Of a stretch of DNA of 64,000 nt, positions 8,800-18,602 are shown in pieces. Where the stretch lies: the NCBI RefSeq assembly GCF_003351745.1, contig NZ_CP031222.1:2090207-2154206 (forward strand), in the 5' to 3' direction. The notes beneath the pieces were generated by a model. The model was given only the letters and a program-made list of their open reading frames with translations, was not told where the DNA came from and made no database searches. The stretch comes from Aquirhabdus parva (lineage in GTDB: Bacteria; Pseudomonadota; Gammaproteobacteria; Pseudomonadales; Moraxellaceae). Both the position numbers and the translations under genes were made by a program. The first letter of the stretch is position 1. Each line of letters begins with the position of its first letter.

Positions 8800-9540
8800 T
8801 TAGCGCCAGTAATCATCCGGTGGCGGCGGTAATGCCGCCAATGCAGAGCGCATACTGTCCGACCACTGCTGTCTAATCATAGAGAAATACGGATCGTTTT
8901 CAGTCAAACGACGGCCTTCCGGGAAGTCAAAACTGTCGTTTTTGTAAACGACCAAATCCAGTGGCGTACCTACTGAGAGATTAGAACGAATAGTCGAATC
9001 GAAAGAAATTAAGGCACAGCGCAGTGCTTTATCCAGCGGCGAGTCATAACTTAAAGCCCGATCGAGGATTGGCTTACCGTATTTGCTCTCACCGATCTGG
9101 AAATAGGGTGTATCTGATGTCGCCGCAATAAAATTACCTTGCGGGTAAATACTATACAACTCAGTCGGTTGCCCTTTAATCTGACCACCAAGCAGAATTG
9201 AGCTTGAAAACTCAAGCTCATCAGTGCCGGCAAGAACAGAAGCTGAGCTTTTCATAATGCTCGTCAAATACTGCCCAACCAAGCCTGCTGCATCAAAAAT
9301 CGTTGAGACGTTGTTTAAGTGCGTACCGATATCCGCTTGAATACTATGAAATAACTTGGTCACCACTGCTTGCGATGTTGCCAGATTTCCAGAACTTTGG
9401 ATCACAATCATCCGTTCGCCGGGCACGCCAAATCGATGCAACTTGCGGAACGTTGCAATATGATCCATCCCTGCATTAGTTCTTGAATCACTGACAAAAA
9501 TTAGACCTTCTTTCAGTCGCATAGCAACGCAATACGTCAT
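8800..9540 (-). CDS. Anbu, bacterial proteasome-like peptidase
   Basis: Anbu (ancestral beta subunit) is an HslV/proteasome-fold N-terminal nucleophile hydrolase. The protein starts MTYCVAMRLKEG, followed by FVSDSRTNAGMDHI and the Lys-containing FRKLHRF. These match Anbu, where Thr after the initiator Met becomes the nucleophile. I therefore place the start at ATG 9540: it has a strong GGTGGGG ribosome-binding site 6 nt upstream. A longer frame from TTG 9564 would bury the nucleophile. Product 246 residues. Downstream of the transglutaminase and ATP-grasp genes on the same strand, the association described for Anbu in other proteobacteria. Target and function are unknown. Confidence 0.9.
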   Translation of the reverse strand: MTYCVAMRLKEGLIFVSDSRTNAGMDHIATFRKLHRFGVPGERMIVIQSSGNLATSQAVVTKLFHSIQADIGTHLNNVSTIFDAAGLVGQYLTSIMKSSASVLAGTDELEFSSSILLGGQIKGQPTELYSIYPQGNFIAATSDTPYFQIGESKYGKPILDRALSYDSPLDKALRCALISFDSTIRSNLSVGTPLDLVVYKNDSFDFPEGRRLTENDPYFSMIRQQWSDSMRSALAALPPPPDDYWR

Positions 9541-9662
9541 TTCATACCCCACCAAATCGCTCAAGCAATACAGCTACAACATCACTCATAAAGACAGAAA
9601 GACCAGATCATGCGTCTTTCCACATATCGTTATTTTAGTACATTATAGGTGTCTTTAGGGCA

Positions 9663-10442
9663 TTAACTTGCCAGGACTTGCACCATCGCACTTAAACTTT
9701 CATTCCCTCCACCTTGGCGAACACCTCGAACTGGCGCTGCATCCAAATAATCCCGACCAACTGCGGTCTGAATATGCTGTCTTGGCGTAAAGATCTGATT
9801 ACTGATATCAAACAAATACCAACGCCCATCTAATAACACTTCCGCCCAAGCATGGCTCGCCATGTGACTCGAAATCGGCGTGTATAAATATCCTGAAACA
9901 TAACGCGCAATCAAACCACGATCACGCACACAGGCTAAGAATACATGGGTATGATCCTGACAAACCCCGTGTCCCAGCATAAATGCTTCACTTGCAGTTG
10001 TTCGCACCCCTGTTGCGCCTGGGGTATAAGGCATCTTGGCGACAACCGCTTCAGCAAAAGCAATCAGGCCACTCCGATCCAATGACTTCAGATGCTTCGC
10101 TGTAAATTCACGCATCGGCTCATCAATCAGCGTCATGTCCGTCGGATGTAAAAATATCTCAGGGGCAATACGCTCATCGACAATGTAATCAGCACTGTCA
10201 TCAATCTCGATCTCACCCTGCGCCAATAAAAATAAATCACGATGTGGCTGATCAAGATAAAGTGTGGTCCAAACATTGCCAAAGCCATCCGCTTGTTCCA
10301 GTGTCTTGCCCGGCAAAGACAACTGCCAGCTCAAAACTTTCTGATGCGCAATGGTTTGTGGACTCATTCGAAGGTACTGCACACTGCGGCGCACCATTTG
10401 GTCATAGCGATAAATTGTTTGATGGTTAACTATTAACTTCAT
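9663..10442 (-). CDS. Transglutaminase-like cysteine protease
   Basis: A 259-residue protein with an N-terminal beta region typical of bacterial transglutaminase-like proteins (begins MKLIVNHQTIYRYD). The papain-fold catalytic triad follows: Cys in GHGVCQDHTH, His in MASHAWAEVL and Asp in YLFDISNQ. No signal peptide, so probably cytoplasmic. It overlaps the alpha-E gene by 4 nt (start inside its stop) and lies 122 bp before Anbu. Family knowledge ties this set to ATP-grasp peptide ligation, with the protease possibly cleaving the same amide bonds. That role is inference. Confidence 0.9.
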   Translation of the reverse strand: MKLIVNHQTIYRYDQMVRRSVQYLRMSPQTIAHQKVLSWQLSLPGKTLEQADGFGNVWTTLYLDQPHRDLFLLAQGEIEIDDSADYIVDERIAPEIFLHPTDMTLIDEPMREFTAKHLKSLDRSGLIAFAEAVVAKMPYTPGATGVRTTASEAFMLGHGVCQDHTHVFLACVRDRGLIARYVSGYLYTPISSHMASHAWAEVLLDGRWYLFDISNQIFTPRQHIQTAVGRDYLDAAPVRGVRQGGGNESLSAMVQVLAS

Positions 10443-11038
10443 ACGCCATTCCTAAAAAGCTCTTGCACACGATCACTCAAATCATAAAAAGCAACGCGAT
10501 CATAGCGCTTGTTCAGCAGCATAATTGGCTCTTTCAAACGCTGCCAACCGATGGGGAGTGCATCCAAAATATCACTCAGCGCCTTAATATCGACCGCCGG
10601 ACTTTTAATCAGTCGTAGCGCGATATCGATACGCTCGACAGCCTCACCCATTCGGCAGAACAACTGCACCATTTCACTTTCATATTTAAATGCCGACTGA
10701 CAGTTCTGCAGCATGATATGCATGTCTTCAACGGACAGACGATTGAATCGGCCTAATGCATTAAACGCCTCGAAGGTTGGCGCCGTAAGTACGCCACGCG
10801 CCGCTTGAATATTTTGTTTAACGGCATCTAGATTTGAAGGCAGCGAACCTGATTGATTGGGATCGTGAATCAGGGCATTCAGCGTTTCAGCATTCCAAGC
10901 AGGTAAACTGAAAGCATGAGCAAAGGCCTGAGCCTCACCATCATCCGTAAAAGGTAACAAATGGAATAAACCATCGACACGGACCAAATAGCGGCCTAAC
11001 CAATAAAGATTGGATGCGGTTGATAGAGGTAAAATCAT
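10439..11038 (-). CDS. Alpha-E domain protein, short form
   Basis: The N-terminal STASNLYWLGRYLVRVDG matches the start of the all-helical alpha-E family, and the motif MGEAVERIDIALRL in the second half fits too. Members usually have about 310 residues; this one has 199 and lacks roughly a third, apparently without a frameshift because it overlaps both neighbours by 4 nt. It is encoded between the ATP-grasp protein and the transglutaminase in a tightly overlapping operon. No biochemical function is established for the family. Confidence 0.82.
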   Translation of the reverse strand: MILPLSTASNLYWLGRYLVRVDGLFHLLPFTDDGEAQAFAHAFSLPAWNAETLNALIHDPNQSGSLPSNLDAVKQNIQAARGVLTAPTFEAFNALGRFNRLSVEDMHIMLQNCQSAFKYESEMVQLFCRMGEAVERIDIALRLIKSPAVDIKALSDILDALPIGWQRLKEPIMLLNKRYDRVAFYDLSDRVQELFRNGV

Positions 11039-12603
11039 ACGTCTGCTCCTGTTAGAGTGGCCGTTTCTTTCCCTAAATCAGCACCAGTATGAGTATCGGA
11101 ATCAAGATCAATAACCCAAGTATCTTTAATACCACCTCCTTGAGATGAGTTCACAACCAGCGAACCCGCTGTGAGCGCAACACGTGTTAAACCGCCGGGC
11201 GTGGTCCTGACTTGCGTTGGACTACTGAGTACAAATGGACGCAAATCAATATGGCGCGGTGCAACACCCTCTTCAACCAGAGTCGGGCACACCGATAATG
11301 CCAGTGTTGGCTGTGCGATATACGCATCAGGTTCAGCAATGAGCTTACGACGGAACTCCTCAAGCTGAGCCTTGCTCGCCTTAGGACCGATGAGCATGCC
11401 ATAGCCTCCAGAACCTTGCGCCTCTTTGACGACCAGTTCAGGCAAGTGCGACAGCACATATTTGAGATCATCAGGTTTACGGCATTGCCATGTCGGCACA
11501 TTATGCAAAATCGGCTTTTCACCTAAATAAAAATCAATCATATCCGTCACAAAAGGATAGACTGACTTGTCATCAGCAACCCCAGTACCCGGTGCATTGG
11601 CCAGCGTCACATTGCCCGCACGATAAGCAGACATCAGCCCTGAAACGCCTAACATGCTATCAGGCCTAAACGCCAATGAATCAAGGAACGGATCATCGAG
11701 TCGACGATAGATCACATCCACTTTTTGTTTGCCTGCGACACTGTTTAAGAAAACCTCCGCACCATCTACAAACAAGTCTTGCCCACTGACCAACGGCACA
11801 CCCATTTCACGTGCAAGAAAAGCATGCTCATAGTAAGCACTGTTAAAGCGCCCAGGAGTCAGGACCACAATCATTGGATCTTCAACGTGTGTTGATTCGA
11901 TTAAAGTTTGCTTAAGTAATGCAGGATACTGCTCAACCCCGAGAATATTGTTCTTGGCAAATAAACCGGGCATCAGTTGTTGACTGATAGAGCGCCCTTC
12001 TAGCATATAAGACACCCCTGACGGGGTACGCAAGTTGTCCTCAAGGACGTAATACATGCCATCGCCATGGCGGACTAAATCAATGCCGCTGATATGGGCA
12101 TATATATGACCTGGTAAATCAACGTTGAGCATCCACGGCTGGAAGCAATCGTTCGCTAAAATCTGGGCGGCGGGAATAATCCCTGCACGGATAATATCCT
12201 GCTTGTGGTAAATATCATGCAAGAACGCATTGAGTGCACGGATACGCTGTGCGCAACCCGCCTCCATAACACGCCATTCTTTCAGCTCAATAATGCGGGG
12301 AATAATGTCAAACGGGATAACACGCTCAGTATTGCTAGCGTCAGTATAAACGGTAAAAGTGATCCCTTTTTTATAAAAACTTTCCGTTGCTTCATGATTG
12401 AGCGCAACGACTTTATCTGCACTCTGCGACTCGATCCACTCAACGACTTCTTTATATGTCGGTCGAATCGATCCATCGGTATAGCGCATTTCATTAAAGA
12501 ACTCAGGGGCTTTATTGACTTCACCGATGAGATCATTTCCTGACTCATTTGAGGCTTGCACCTCTAGTGTGTCTTCCACACTTAAAAACGGAGAATTTCC
12601 CAT
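11035..12603 (-). CDS. Circularly permuted ATP-grasp protein
   Basis: A 522-residue protein of the circularly permuted ATP-grasp type 2 family, related to glutathione-synthase-like peptide ligases. Diagnostic segments are FDIIPRIIELKEWRVMEAG, FLHDIYHKQDIIRAGIIP, YVLEDNLRTPSGVSYMLE, and nucleotide-binding VVKEAQGSGGYGMLIGP with IDLRPFVLSS. The N-terminal 40 residues are polar and variable. It is the first gene of the operon leading to alpha-E, transglutaminase and, after a gap, Anbu. Iyer and colleagues proposed that such sets make and break a peptide tag or small peptide. The product is unknown. Confidence 0.9.
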   Translation of the reverse strand: MGNSPFLSVEDTLEVQASNESGNDLIGEVNKAPEFFNEMRYTDGSIRPTYKEVVEWIESQSADKVVALNHEATESFYKKGITFTVYTDASNTERVIPFDIIPRIIELKEWRVMEAGCAQRIRALNAFLHDIYHKQDIIRAGIIPAAQILANDCFQPWMLNVDLPGHIYAHISGIDLVRHGDGMYYVLEDNLRTPSGVSYMLEGRSISQQLMPGLFAKNNILGVEQYPALLKQTLIESTHVEDPMIVVLTPGRFNSAYYEHAFLAREMGVPLVSGQDLFVDGAEVFLNSVAGKQKVDVIYRRLDDPFLDSLAFRPDSMLGVSGLMSAYRAGNVTLANAPGTGVADDKSVYPFVTDMIDFYLGEKPILHNVPTWQCRKPDDLKYVLSHLPELVVKEAQGSGGYGMLIGPKASKAQLEEFRRKLIAEPDAYIAQPTLALSVCPTLVEEGVAPRHIDLRPFVLSSPTQVRTTPGGLTRVALTAGSLVVNSSQGGGIKDTWVIDLDSDTHTGADLGKETATLTGADV

Positions 12604-13017
12604 AATGATTACGCCTCTTTAGAACATACAACTTAAATCATTATCAGAATGATGTACTGTTAACACTATGCAAAGTCAGTACCAGTCTTGACCTGTTATA
12701 CCCCATTCTTGAGCAAAGACCGCGATGAAACACCAAATTTTACAAAGCATCGACGTTTCAAGGACGCCAAATCACGCAAAGATGTAGATGAGAGACGGGA
12801 TGACATGCTGATCCGGTCAATTAAATACCCGATAAAGATATCATGAAGGAAATGAACAATAGACTTGTTTAGAAAAGAAAAATTGATTAAAAAAATAACT
12901 CGCACCAAAACAGCGCAATAAAAATAATAGTGACGCACCAGACTCTGCGGTACGCTACCCGAACCGCACTGTTTAAGTACAGTTCAGGATATCACGAGAG
13001 TAAACTCTTCTTAAATA
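12604..13017. other. Intergenic region without a supported gene
   Basis: About 410 bp upstream of the ATP-grasp operon. A possible 80-codon minus-strand frame (12696-12938) begins with GTG, lacks a ribosome-binding site and has no recognisable features, so I do not call it. The region should hold the operon promoter. A CTGT-N6-ACAG inverted repeat occurs near 12970 but does not have LexA spacing. Confidence 0.6.
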
Positions 13018-13045
13018 ATGATTAATTGAGCGCTCAATTAATCAT
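13018..13045. repeat. 28-bp perfect palindrome at the 3' end of dapF
   Basis: ATGATTAATTGAGC (13018-13031) is followed directly by its exact complement (13032-13045). It includes the dapF stop codon at 13038-13040. There is no T-tract, so it is not a textbook terminator. It may act in termination, mRNA 3'-end protection or protein binding. Confidence 0.7.
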
Positions 13046-13871
13046 GTAATTGAATAACACCTTCAAAAACTGTTGCTGTTGGACCTGTCATCCATACGAC
13101 ATCATTGGGACGCCAAGCAATCGTCAAATCGCCACCCTGCAAATGAACCACAACCTCTGGATCAAGCAAACCTTGACGAATTCCACTGACAACCGCCGCA
13201 CAAGCACCCGTTCCACAAGCCAACGTCTCACCGGTTCCGCGCTCAAATACACGCAAGCACACTTCATGGCGACTGAGTACTTGCATAAAACCCACGTTCA
13301 CACGCTCAGGAAAGCGTGCGTGCTTTTCAAGCAGTGGACCTAACGTCTCAACAGGCGCCTTCAAGATATCATCCACAACAATCACGGCATGGGGATTACC
13401 CATATTCACGACATCAAGCTGAACCTCACCCGTACCTACTTCCACTTGATAGACAGCAGCGTCAGCCGCTGCAATAAACGGAATCTCTGCAGGACGGAAC
13501 TTAGGCGCCCCCATATTAACGCGTACCCAGCCTTGCTCATTGATCTCTGGTTCAACTATGCCGCTTTTGGTGGATACGCGAATTAATTTTTTACGGGTTA
13601 AGCCACGTTCATGGACAAAACGCGCAAAACAACGCACACCATTGCCACACTGCTCAACTTCAGACCCGTCGGCATTGAAGATACGATATTTAAAATCGAC
13701 ATCCGGTTGCTCAGGAGGTTCGACCAACAACAATTGATCAAAGCCAATACCAAAATTACGATTGGCCAGGCCACGAATCAGCGCAGGCTCCAGATTGACC
13801 TGCTGGCTGACTAAATCGATGACCATAAAATCATTACCCAATCCGTGCATTTTGCTAAATTCAACACGCAT
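13038..13871 (-). CDS. dapF: Diaminopimelate epimerase
   Basis: Converts LL- to meso-diaminopimelate for lysine and peptidoglycan synthesis, without cofactor, using two Cys residues. Both are visible: [14 protein letters not shown] and [19 protein letters not shown]. The start is ATG 13871 ([17 protein letters not shown]), preceded by an AGAGGAG ribosome-binding site. A longer frame to 13913 adds 14 unsupported residues. The 277-residue product has family length. It follows lysA on the same strand with 58 bp between them, so lptM-lysA-dapF form the usual unit. Confidence 0.96.
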   Translation of the reverse strand: MRVEFSKMHGLGNDFMVIDLVSQQVNLEPALIRGLANRNFGIGFDQLLLVEPPEQPDVDFKYRIFNADGSEVEQCGNGVRCFARFVHERGLTRKKLIRVSTKSGIVEPEINEQGWVRVNMGAPKFRPAEIPFIAAADAAVYQVEVGTGEVQLDVVNMGNPHAVIVVDDILKAPVETLGPLLEKHARFPERVNVGFMQVLSRHEVCLRVFERGTGETLACGTGACAAVVSGIRQGLLDPEVVVHLQGGDLTIAWRPNDVVWMTGPTATVFEGVIQLHD

Positions 13872-13929
13872 ATTGGACTCCTCTTTCAATTGATGTTTAC
13901 GATATTTTTTCAATGACTTAATTCAACGA

Positions 13930-15174
13930 TCAAGGAACGAGAGACTCTAAGGCCCATAGCTCATTCACAATTTCACGTTGACGCACCACATAGGCCTGAT
14001 CACCATCGACCATCACTTCTGCTGCACGTGCACGGGTATTGTAATTACTTGCCATGACAAAACCGTACGCACCCGCACCCATCACCGCTAAAACATCACC
14101 CGCCTCAAGCGCAAGCTCTCGCTCTTTACCAATAAAGTCAGTCGATTCACATACTGGACCCACCAAATCCCACACTTTGACGTCATCATGTCTAGGCTTT
14201 GCTACAGGCTGAATGTCCATCCACGCACTATAAAGCGAAGGACGAATCAAATCATTCATCGCCGCGTCCACAAGGGCAAAGTTGCGATAAGTCGTAGGCT
14301 TAAGCATATCAACTGTGGTTAACAGCACACCCGCATTTGCACTAATCGCACGACCCGGCTCCATGTAGACCTTCAGCCCCAGCGCTTGTAACGCAGGACG
14401 CAGAGCAGCCGCATATTCTGCCGGCGTTGGTGGCGTTTCATCACGATAGGTCACCCCTAAACCACCACCGATATCAATATGTTTGAGGGTAATGCCTTGT
14501 GTCTTCAAGGTATTAATCATCTCAATGATTTTATCAAGGGCATCATGAAACGGCGTTGTGGTCGTTAACTGTGAACCGATATGACAATCAATACCCACCA
14601 CTTCAATCCCTTTTAGGCTTGCCGCAGTCGCGTAGATCTCATACACCGTATCATTCGGAATCCCGAACTTATTCTCTTTTAAACCTGTAGAAATATAAGG
14701 ATGGGTCTGTGCATCGACATCAGGATTCACCCGCAAAGAAACCGGCGCACGCAGACCTAAACGTTGTGCCACTTGGTCAATACGCACAAGCTCAGCAGCT
14801 GACTCGACATTAAAGCAGGCAATACCCAATTTCAATGCACGTTCAATTTCTTGCTCAGTTTTACCTAAACCTGAAAACACAATCTTTGCAGGCTCCCCCC
14901 CTGCCGCAAGAACACGCTCGAGCTCACCACCGCTGACAATATCAAACCCTGCGCCTAACCTTGCCAAAACACCGAGCACGCCAATGTTTGAATTCGACTT
15001 CACGGCAAAGCAAACTTGATGATCAATAAAACTAAATGCTTGATCAAAAGCCAAATAATTCGCGGTCAAAGCTGCACGAGAATAAACATAAAGCGGAGTC
15101 GCATATTGGGCAGCTAAAGCCCCCAGTGATAATTGCTCAACACATAACGCACCATCGACACGACTAAAACTCAT
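13930..15174 (-). CDS. lysA: Diaminopimelate decarboxylase
   Basis: PLP-dependent fold-III decarboxylase making lysine from meso-DAP. The PLP lysine lies in VCFAVKSNSNIGVL, with HIDIGGGLGVTY (phosphate-binding Gly-rich loop), EPGRAISANAG, and the substrate-binding GPVCESTDFIGKER near the C-terminus. Length 414 is typical. The ATG overlaps the lptM stop by 4 nt, indicating coupling, and dapF follows. Confidence 0.97.
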   Translation of the reverse strand: MSFSRVDGALCVEQLSLGALAAQYATPLYVYSRAALTANYLAFDQAFSFIDHQVCFAVKSNSNIGVLGVLARLGAGFDIVSGGELERVLAAGGEPAKIVFSGLGKTEQEIERALKLGIACFNVESAAELVRIDQVAQRLGLRAPVSLRVNPDVDAQTHPYISTGLKENKFGIPNDTVYEIYATAASLKGIEVVGIDCHIGSQLTTTTPFHDALDKIIEMINTLKTQGITLKHIDIGGGLGVTYRDETPPTPAEYAAALRPALQALGLKVYMEPGRAISANAGVLLTTVDMLKPTTYRNFALVDAAMNDLIRPSLYSAWMDIQPVAKPRHDDVKVWDLVGPVCESTDFIGKERELALEAGDVLAVMGAGAYGFVMASNYNTRARAAEVMVDGDQAYVVRQREIVNELWALESLVP

Positions 15175-15410
15175 GACGCACTTCCTACAACTGAACTTGC
15201 AGGAACATCTTTTACCGGAACAGCAGGTGCAGCATCAGTTTTTTTATTCTCTTCAGACGCAGCATCAGAACCCAAAATAAAATGAGTTTTCTTGGCGTTT
15301 TGGGTGGTATTAGTATTGGGCAGATACAACGCCCCTTTTTGACCACAACCCGCCAAAACAAGACAAGCAGCTAGAGCAGTCGCAATGACGACAACGTTAC
15401 CATGAGACAT
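15171..15410 (-). CDS. lptM: LPS translocon lipoprotein LptM (YifL)
   Basis: Small lipoprotein with signal and lipobox LAGC followed by the family hallmark CGQKGALYLPN; the rest is a low-complexity, disordered tail. In E. coli LptM assists assembly of the LptDE lipopolysaccharide translocon. Two in-frame ATGs exist (15419 and 15410). The second has AGGA at proper spacing and is chosen, giving 79 residues. Position next to lysA is the usual one. Confidence 0.85.
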   Translation of the reverse strand: MSHGNVVVIATALAACLVLAGCGQKGALYLPNTNTTQNAKKTHFILGSDAASEENKKTDAAPAVPVKDVPASSVVGSAS

Positions 15411-15500
15411 AAAAGACATCCTAAAACACGTTCATATATAAAAGACAGTATAGCCGAGTCAAACGACCAGCGCTGACCCGTTCATGGGAATAATTCATGC

Positions 15501-15533
15501 AAAAAAAACCGCCTCCAGTGAGACGGTTTTTTA
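15501..15533 (-). terminator. Intrinsic terminator downstream of pckG
   Basis: A ten-position stem with one mismatch, AAACCGCCTC with GAGACGGTTT, around a CAGT loop. Read on the minus strand it is followed by a run of eight T residues (complement of 15501-15508). It lies 36 bp beyond the pckG stop; T residues on the other side may make it bidirectional. Confidence 0.8.
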
Positions 15534-15568
15534 TCATCTGATTAACTTAAATCAGCTACCGAATCAAC

Positions 15569-17431
15569 TTAAGCACTCGCTTCTTGCTTCGCCTTGTGCA
15601 GCGCAGCAACCAGTTGCGCTTTACGATCGCGTAATACCTGAGGCAAGTGAGTGCCGATTTTGGCAAACAGTTCTTCGTGGCTTTCTAACTCAGTGACCCA
15701 TTGATCATGGTCTTGAGCCGCAACAAGATCAAACTCTTCGCGAGAGAAGTTCGTGCCAGTCCAGTTCAGATCTTCGTATGCAGGTACAAAGCCCATTGGG
15801 GTTTCTTCAGCATGGATACGACCTTCACAGCGATCAATAATCCACTCGAGTACACGGGTGTTTTGACCAAAGCCAGGCCATACGAAGTCACCATTCGCAT
15901 CACGACGGAACCAGTTGACGTTGAAAATCTTCGGCATTTTTTCACCGCTTGCCGCAGTTGCTGCTTGCAGTTTTTCACCGATATTCAACCAATGCTGGAA
16001 GTAGTCACCCATGTTGTAACCACAGAATGGCAACATCGCAAACGGGTCACGACGAACTACACCCTGCTGACCTACTGCTGCTGCAGTGGTTTCAGAGCCC
16101 ATCGTCGCAGCTTTGTACACGCCATCAACCCAGTCAAAGGCTTCAGTAACCAGTGGCACGGTATCAGCACGGCGACCACCGAAGATGAATGCAGAGATTG
16201 GCACGCCAACAGGATTTTCCCAATCAGCATCGATAGATGGACATTGGCTAGCAGCAACGGTGAAACGTGAGTTTGGATGTGCAGCTGGGGTACCTTTTTC
16301 AGGAGTCCATGCCTCACCTTTCCAATCTGTCAGATTCGCTGGTGCTTCTTTGCTTAAACCTTCCCACCAAACATCGCCATCCGCAGTTTGGGCAACGTTA
16401 GTGTAAATCACATTTTTGTAGAGCGTTGCCAAGCAGTTCGGATTGGTCTTTTCACTGGTGCCGGGTGCCACACCAAAGAAACCGGCTTCAGGATTGATCG
16501 CATACAAACGACCATCAGCACCTGGTTTCAGCCATGCAATGTCATCACCAACAGTTTCGATCTTCCAGCCTTCAAAACCAGCAGGAGGAATCAGCATGGC
16601 AAAGTTGGTTTTACCACAAGCAGATGGGAATGCCGCTGCAACGTAGTGCTTATCACCACGTGGACTAGTTAAGCCCAGAATCAGCATGTGTTCAGCAAGC
16701 CAGCCTTGATCACGGCCCATTGCAGAAGCAATACGTAGCGCTAAACATTTCTTACCGAGTAGCGCATTACCACCGTAACCTGAACCGAAAGACCAGATTT
16801 CACGTGTTTCAGGATAATGAACGATATATTTAGTGTCATTACATGGCCATTTTACATCTTCTTGACCATCGGCGAGTGGTGCGCCAACTGAATGCACACA
16901 TGGAACGTATTCGCCATCAGTACCCAATACGTCGTAAACTTCTTTGCCCATACGCGCCATGATACGCATATTAACAACAACATAAGGAGAATCGGTCAGT
17001 TCGATACCGATATGTGCAATATGGCTACCCAATGGACCCATTGAGAATGGCACTACATACATGGTACGACCACGCATAGAACCTGCAAATAAACCATTTA
17101 AGGTTTCACGCATTTCTGCAGGGGCTGCCCAGTTATTGGTTGAACCGGCATCTTCTTTTGTTTCAGAACAAATATAAGTGCGCTCTTCAACACGCGCAAC
17201 ATCTGAAGGGCTTGATAAAGCTAAATATGAGCCAGGGCGTTTTTCTTCATTGAGTTTGGTCATCATACCAGTGCTGACCATTAAATCGAGAAGACGTTGA
17301 TTTTCTTCTTCGCTACCGTCAACCCACTCGATACGATCAGGTTGAGTCAATGCGGCAATTTGCTCTACCCAGGCAATCAGCTTTGGGTGGCGGACAAATG
17401 TTGGAATATTAGAAGCTATCACTTGGGTCAT
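15569..17431 (-). CDS. pckG: Phosphoenolpyruvate carboxykinase (GTP)
   Basis: Catalyses oxaloacetate + GTP to PEP + CO2 + GDP, the entry to gluconeogenesis. At 620 residues it is the GTP-dependent class. Visible are the P-loop [12 protein letters not shown], the metal and substrate region [28 protein letters not shown] and the mobile-lid region [13 protein letters not shown]. Gammaproteobacteria of the Moraxellaceae commonly use this class, whereas enterics use the ATP form. It stands alone with a terminator after it. Confidence 0.97.
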   Translation of the reverse strand: MTQVIASNIPTFVRHPKLIAWVEQIAALTQPDRIEWVDGSEEENQRLLDLMVSTGMMTKLNEEKRPGSYLALSSPSDVARVEERTYICSETKEDAGSTNNWAAPAEMRETLNGLFAGSMRGRTMYVVPFSMGPLGSHIAHIGIELTDSPYVVVNMRIMARMGKEVYDVLGTDGEYVPCVHSVGAPLADGQEDVKWPCNDTKYIVHYPETREIWSFGSGYGGNALLGKKCLALRIASAMGRDQGWLAEHMLILGLTSPRGDKHYVAAAFPSACGKTNFAMLIPPAGFEGWKIETVGDDIAWLKPGADGRLYAINPEAGFFGVAPGTSEKTNPNCLATLYKNVIYTNVAQTADGDVWWEGLSKEAPANLTDWKGEAWTPEKGTPAAHPNSRFTVAASQCPSIDADWENPVGVPISAFIFGGRRADTVPLVTEAFDWVDGVYKAATMGSETTAAAVGQQGVVRRDPFAMLPFCGYNMGDYFQHWLNIGEKLQAATAASGEKMPKIFNVNWFRRDANGDFVWPGFGQNTRVLEWIIDRCEGRIHAEETPMGFVPAYEDLNWTGTNFSREEFDLVAAQDHDQWVTELESHEELFAKIGTHLPQVLRDRKAQLVAALHKAKQEASA

Positions 17432-17667
17432 GGTGAGGCCTTTCGTAAAAATACGAGCAAAGACAGTCCCGGATCACGGGCACTGCCGTAAAAAAATGAG
17501 GCTGTATTAAAGCATAATTGTGTTGCATTTAGAAGTCTGTATAACAGGCATAAATTTTCGTGATAGTAGTCACATCAGAAAATTATTTTGTTACACAACA
17601 AGGATTATTTATTAAAATATGTTTTGTTTTCAGAACTATTCACAATTTGACAACATAGCCCAATAAA
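17432..17667. other. Intergenic region upstream of pckG
   Basis: AT-rich sequence that should hold the pckG promoter and leader. No convincing promoter hexamers, small ORF or RNA structure was recognised. Confidence 0.5.
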
Positions 17668-17668
17668 C

Positions 17669-17695
17669 AAAAAGTCGCACTGCAATGAGTGCGAC
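17669..17695 (-). terminator. Intrinsic terminator of the diiron hydrolase gene
   Basis: GTCGCACT (17674-17681) pairs with AGTGCGAC (17688-17695) around a 6-nt loop. On the minus strand five T residues follow directly. It lies about 47 bp after the stop at 17742. Confidence 0.75.
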
Positions 17696-17741
17696 GACTT
17701 CATTTCTCACCAGATACGTAGTCTTCGGCTGACAGAAGAAC

Positions 17742-18602
17742 CTAATTCGTCATACCCAGTTTGGCGCGATATTTATTCAGCAAGTCATGGGTATTATGCT
17801 GCCAAGGATGAAAATTCGGACGGAAATAATCCCAAGTTTCAGGAATAATCTGCGTAAAGAAGCCTTCTCTGCCCCAGAACAATGAAAGCCCTTTTTTCCA
17901 TGAGCTGAAATTGGTTAATTGACCATCACGATACATTAATGTAGTCAGGAAGCCGAACTTCACAGCGATAATCAGCGTAATTGCAATCGCCATGATCACC
18001 ACACGATTTAAGTATGCCGCAGGACCCGTCCCATAGATTTTCTCATAGACATCATAGGCAACGGCTTTATGCTCGTTCTCTTCAACCGAGTGCCATAGCC
18101 ATAAATGCTTCATGGTTTCATCTTGCATCATGTTTTGAATATCTTCGCGACGCATCAATTGCGCAGCGATCGTTCCAGTGAAATGCTCCAATGCACACGT
18201 CACCGCAAGCCGTTGTTGCTTACCATTTCTAATAATCAGTTTGGTTGCTTTATCTAATAAATTAAAGGTGAAACGCTCAAGCGACTCAGGATCTAAGCCA
18301 TGCACCTCAGCGTTCAAATGAAATGAATGATGCTCTTTGGCATGCATTGCTTCTTGACCAATGAATGCGCTGATATCTTTTTGAAGTTGAGGATCATCGG
18401 TAATCATATCGCGGACTGCACGAACGCTATCGACAAAGTAACGTTCGCCATCTGGAAACATGACCGACATCGCACTGAACATATGCGTTGAGCAGGGATC
18501 ACCATTAACCCAATACTTGAGAACATTCTTGAACTCAAAGTCCATACGACGGACTGGGAATGACGCTTTCAGTGTAGTTAAGAGATCAACTTTTGCATTC
18601 AT
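17742..18602 (-). CDS. Metal-dependent hydrolase, PF10118 family
   Basis: A 286-residue mainly helical protein. The metal-ligand pattern of this family is visible: FIGQEAMHAKEHHSFH near residues 85-100, ALEHFTGTIAAQL around 145, and HSVEENEHKAVAYDVYEKIYG around 175-195. These E and H residues suggest a ferritin-like diiron site. One hydrophobic stretch (VVIMAIAITLIIAVKFGFLTTL) near residue 210 suggests membrane contact. Substrate unknown. Flanked by its own terminator and a long AT-rich upstream region, so it is probably monocistronic. Confidence 0.85.
   Translation of the reverse strand: MNAKVDLLTTLKASFPVRRMDFEFKNVLKYWVNGDPCSTHMFSAMSVMFPDGERYFVDSVRAVRDMITDDPQLQKDISAFIGQEAMHAKEHHSFHLNAEVHGLDPESLERFTFNLLDKATKLIIRNGKQQRLAVTCALEHFTGTIAAQLMRREDIQNMMQDETMKHLWLWHSVEENEHKAVAYDVYEKIYGTGPAAYLNRVVIMAIAITLIIAVKFGFLTTLMYRDGQLTNFSSWKKGLSLFWGREGFFTQIIPETWDYFRPNFHPWQHNTHDLLNKYRAKLGMTN

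Noticed and set aside
12696-12938. 80-codon minus-strand frame in the gap before the ATP-grasp operon
   Set aside because: GTG start without a ribosome-binding site, no recognisable motif, low-complexity hydrophobic start from AT-rich DNA.
12971-12984. CTGT-N6-ACAG as a LexA box
   Set aside because: LexA sites in gammaproteobacteria have eight bases between the half-sites, and Acinetobacter-type bacteria generally lack LexA.
15701-16672. Several long plus-strand frames inside pckG
   Set aside because: Antisense shadows of a highly conserved coding sequence.
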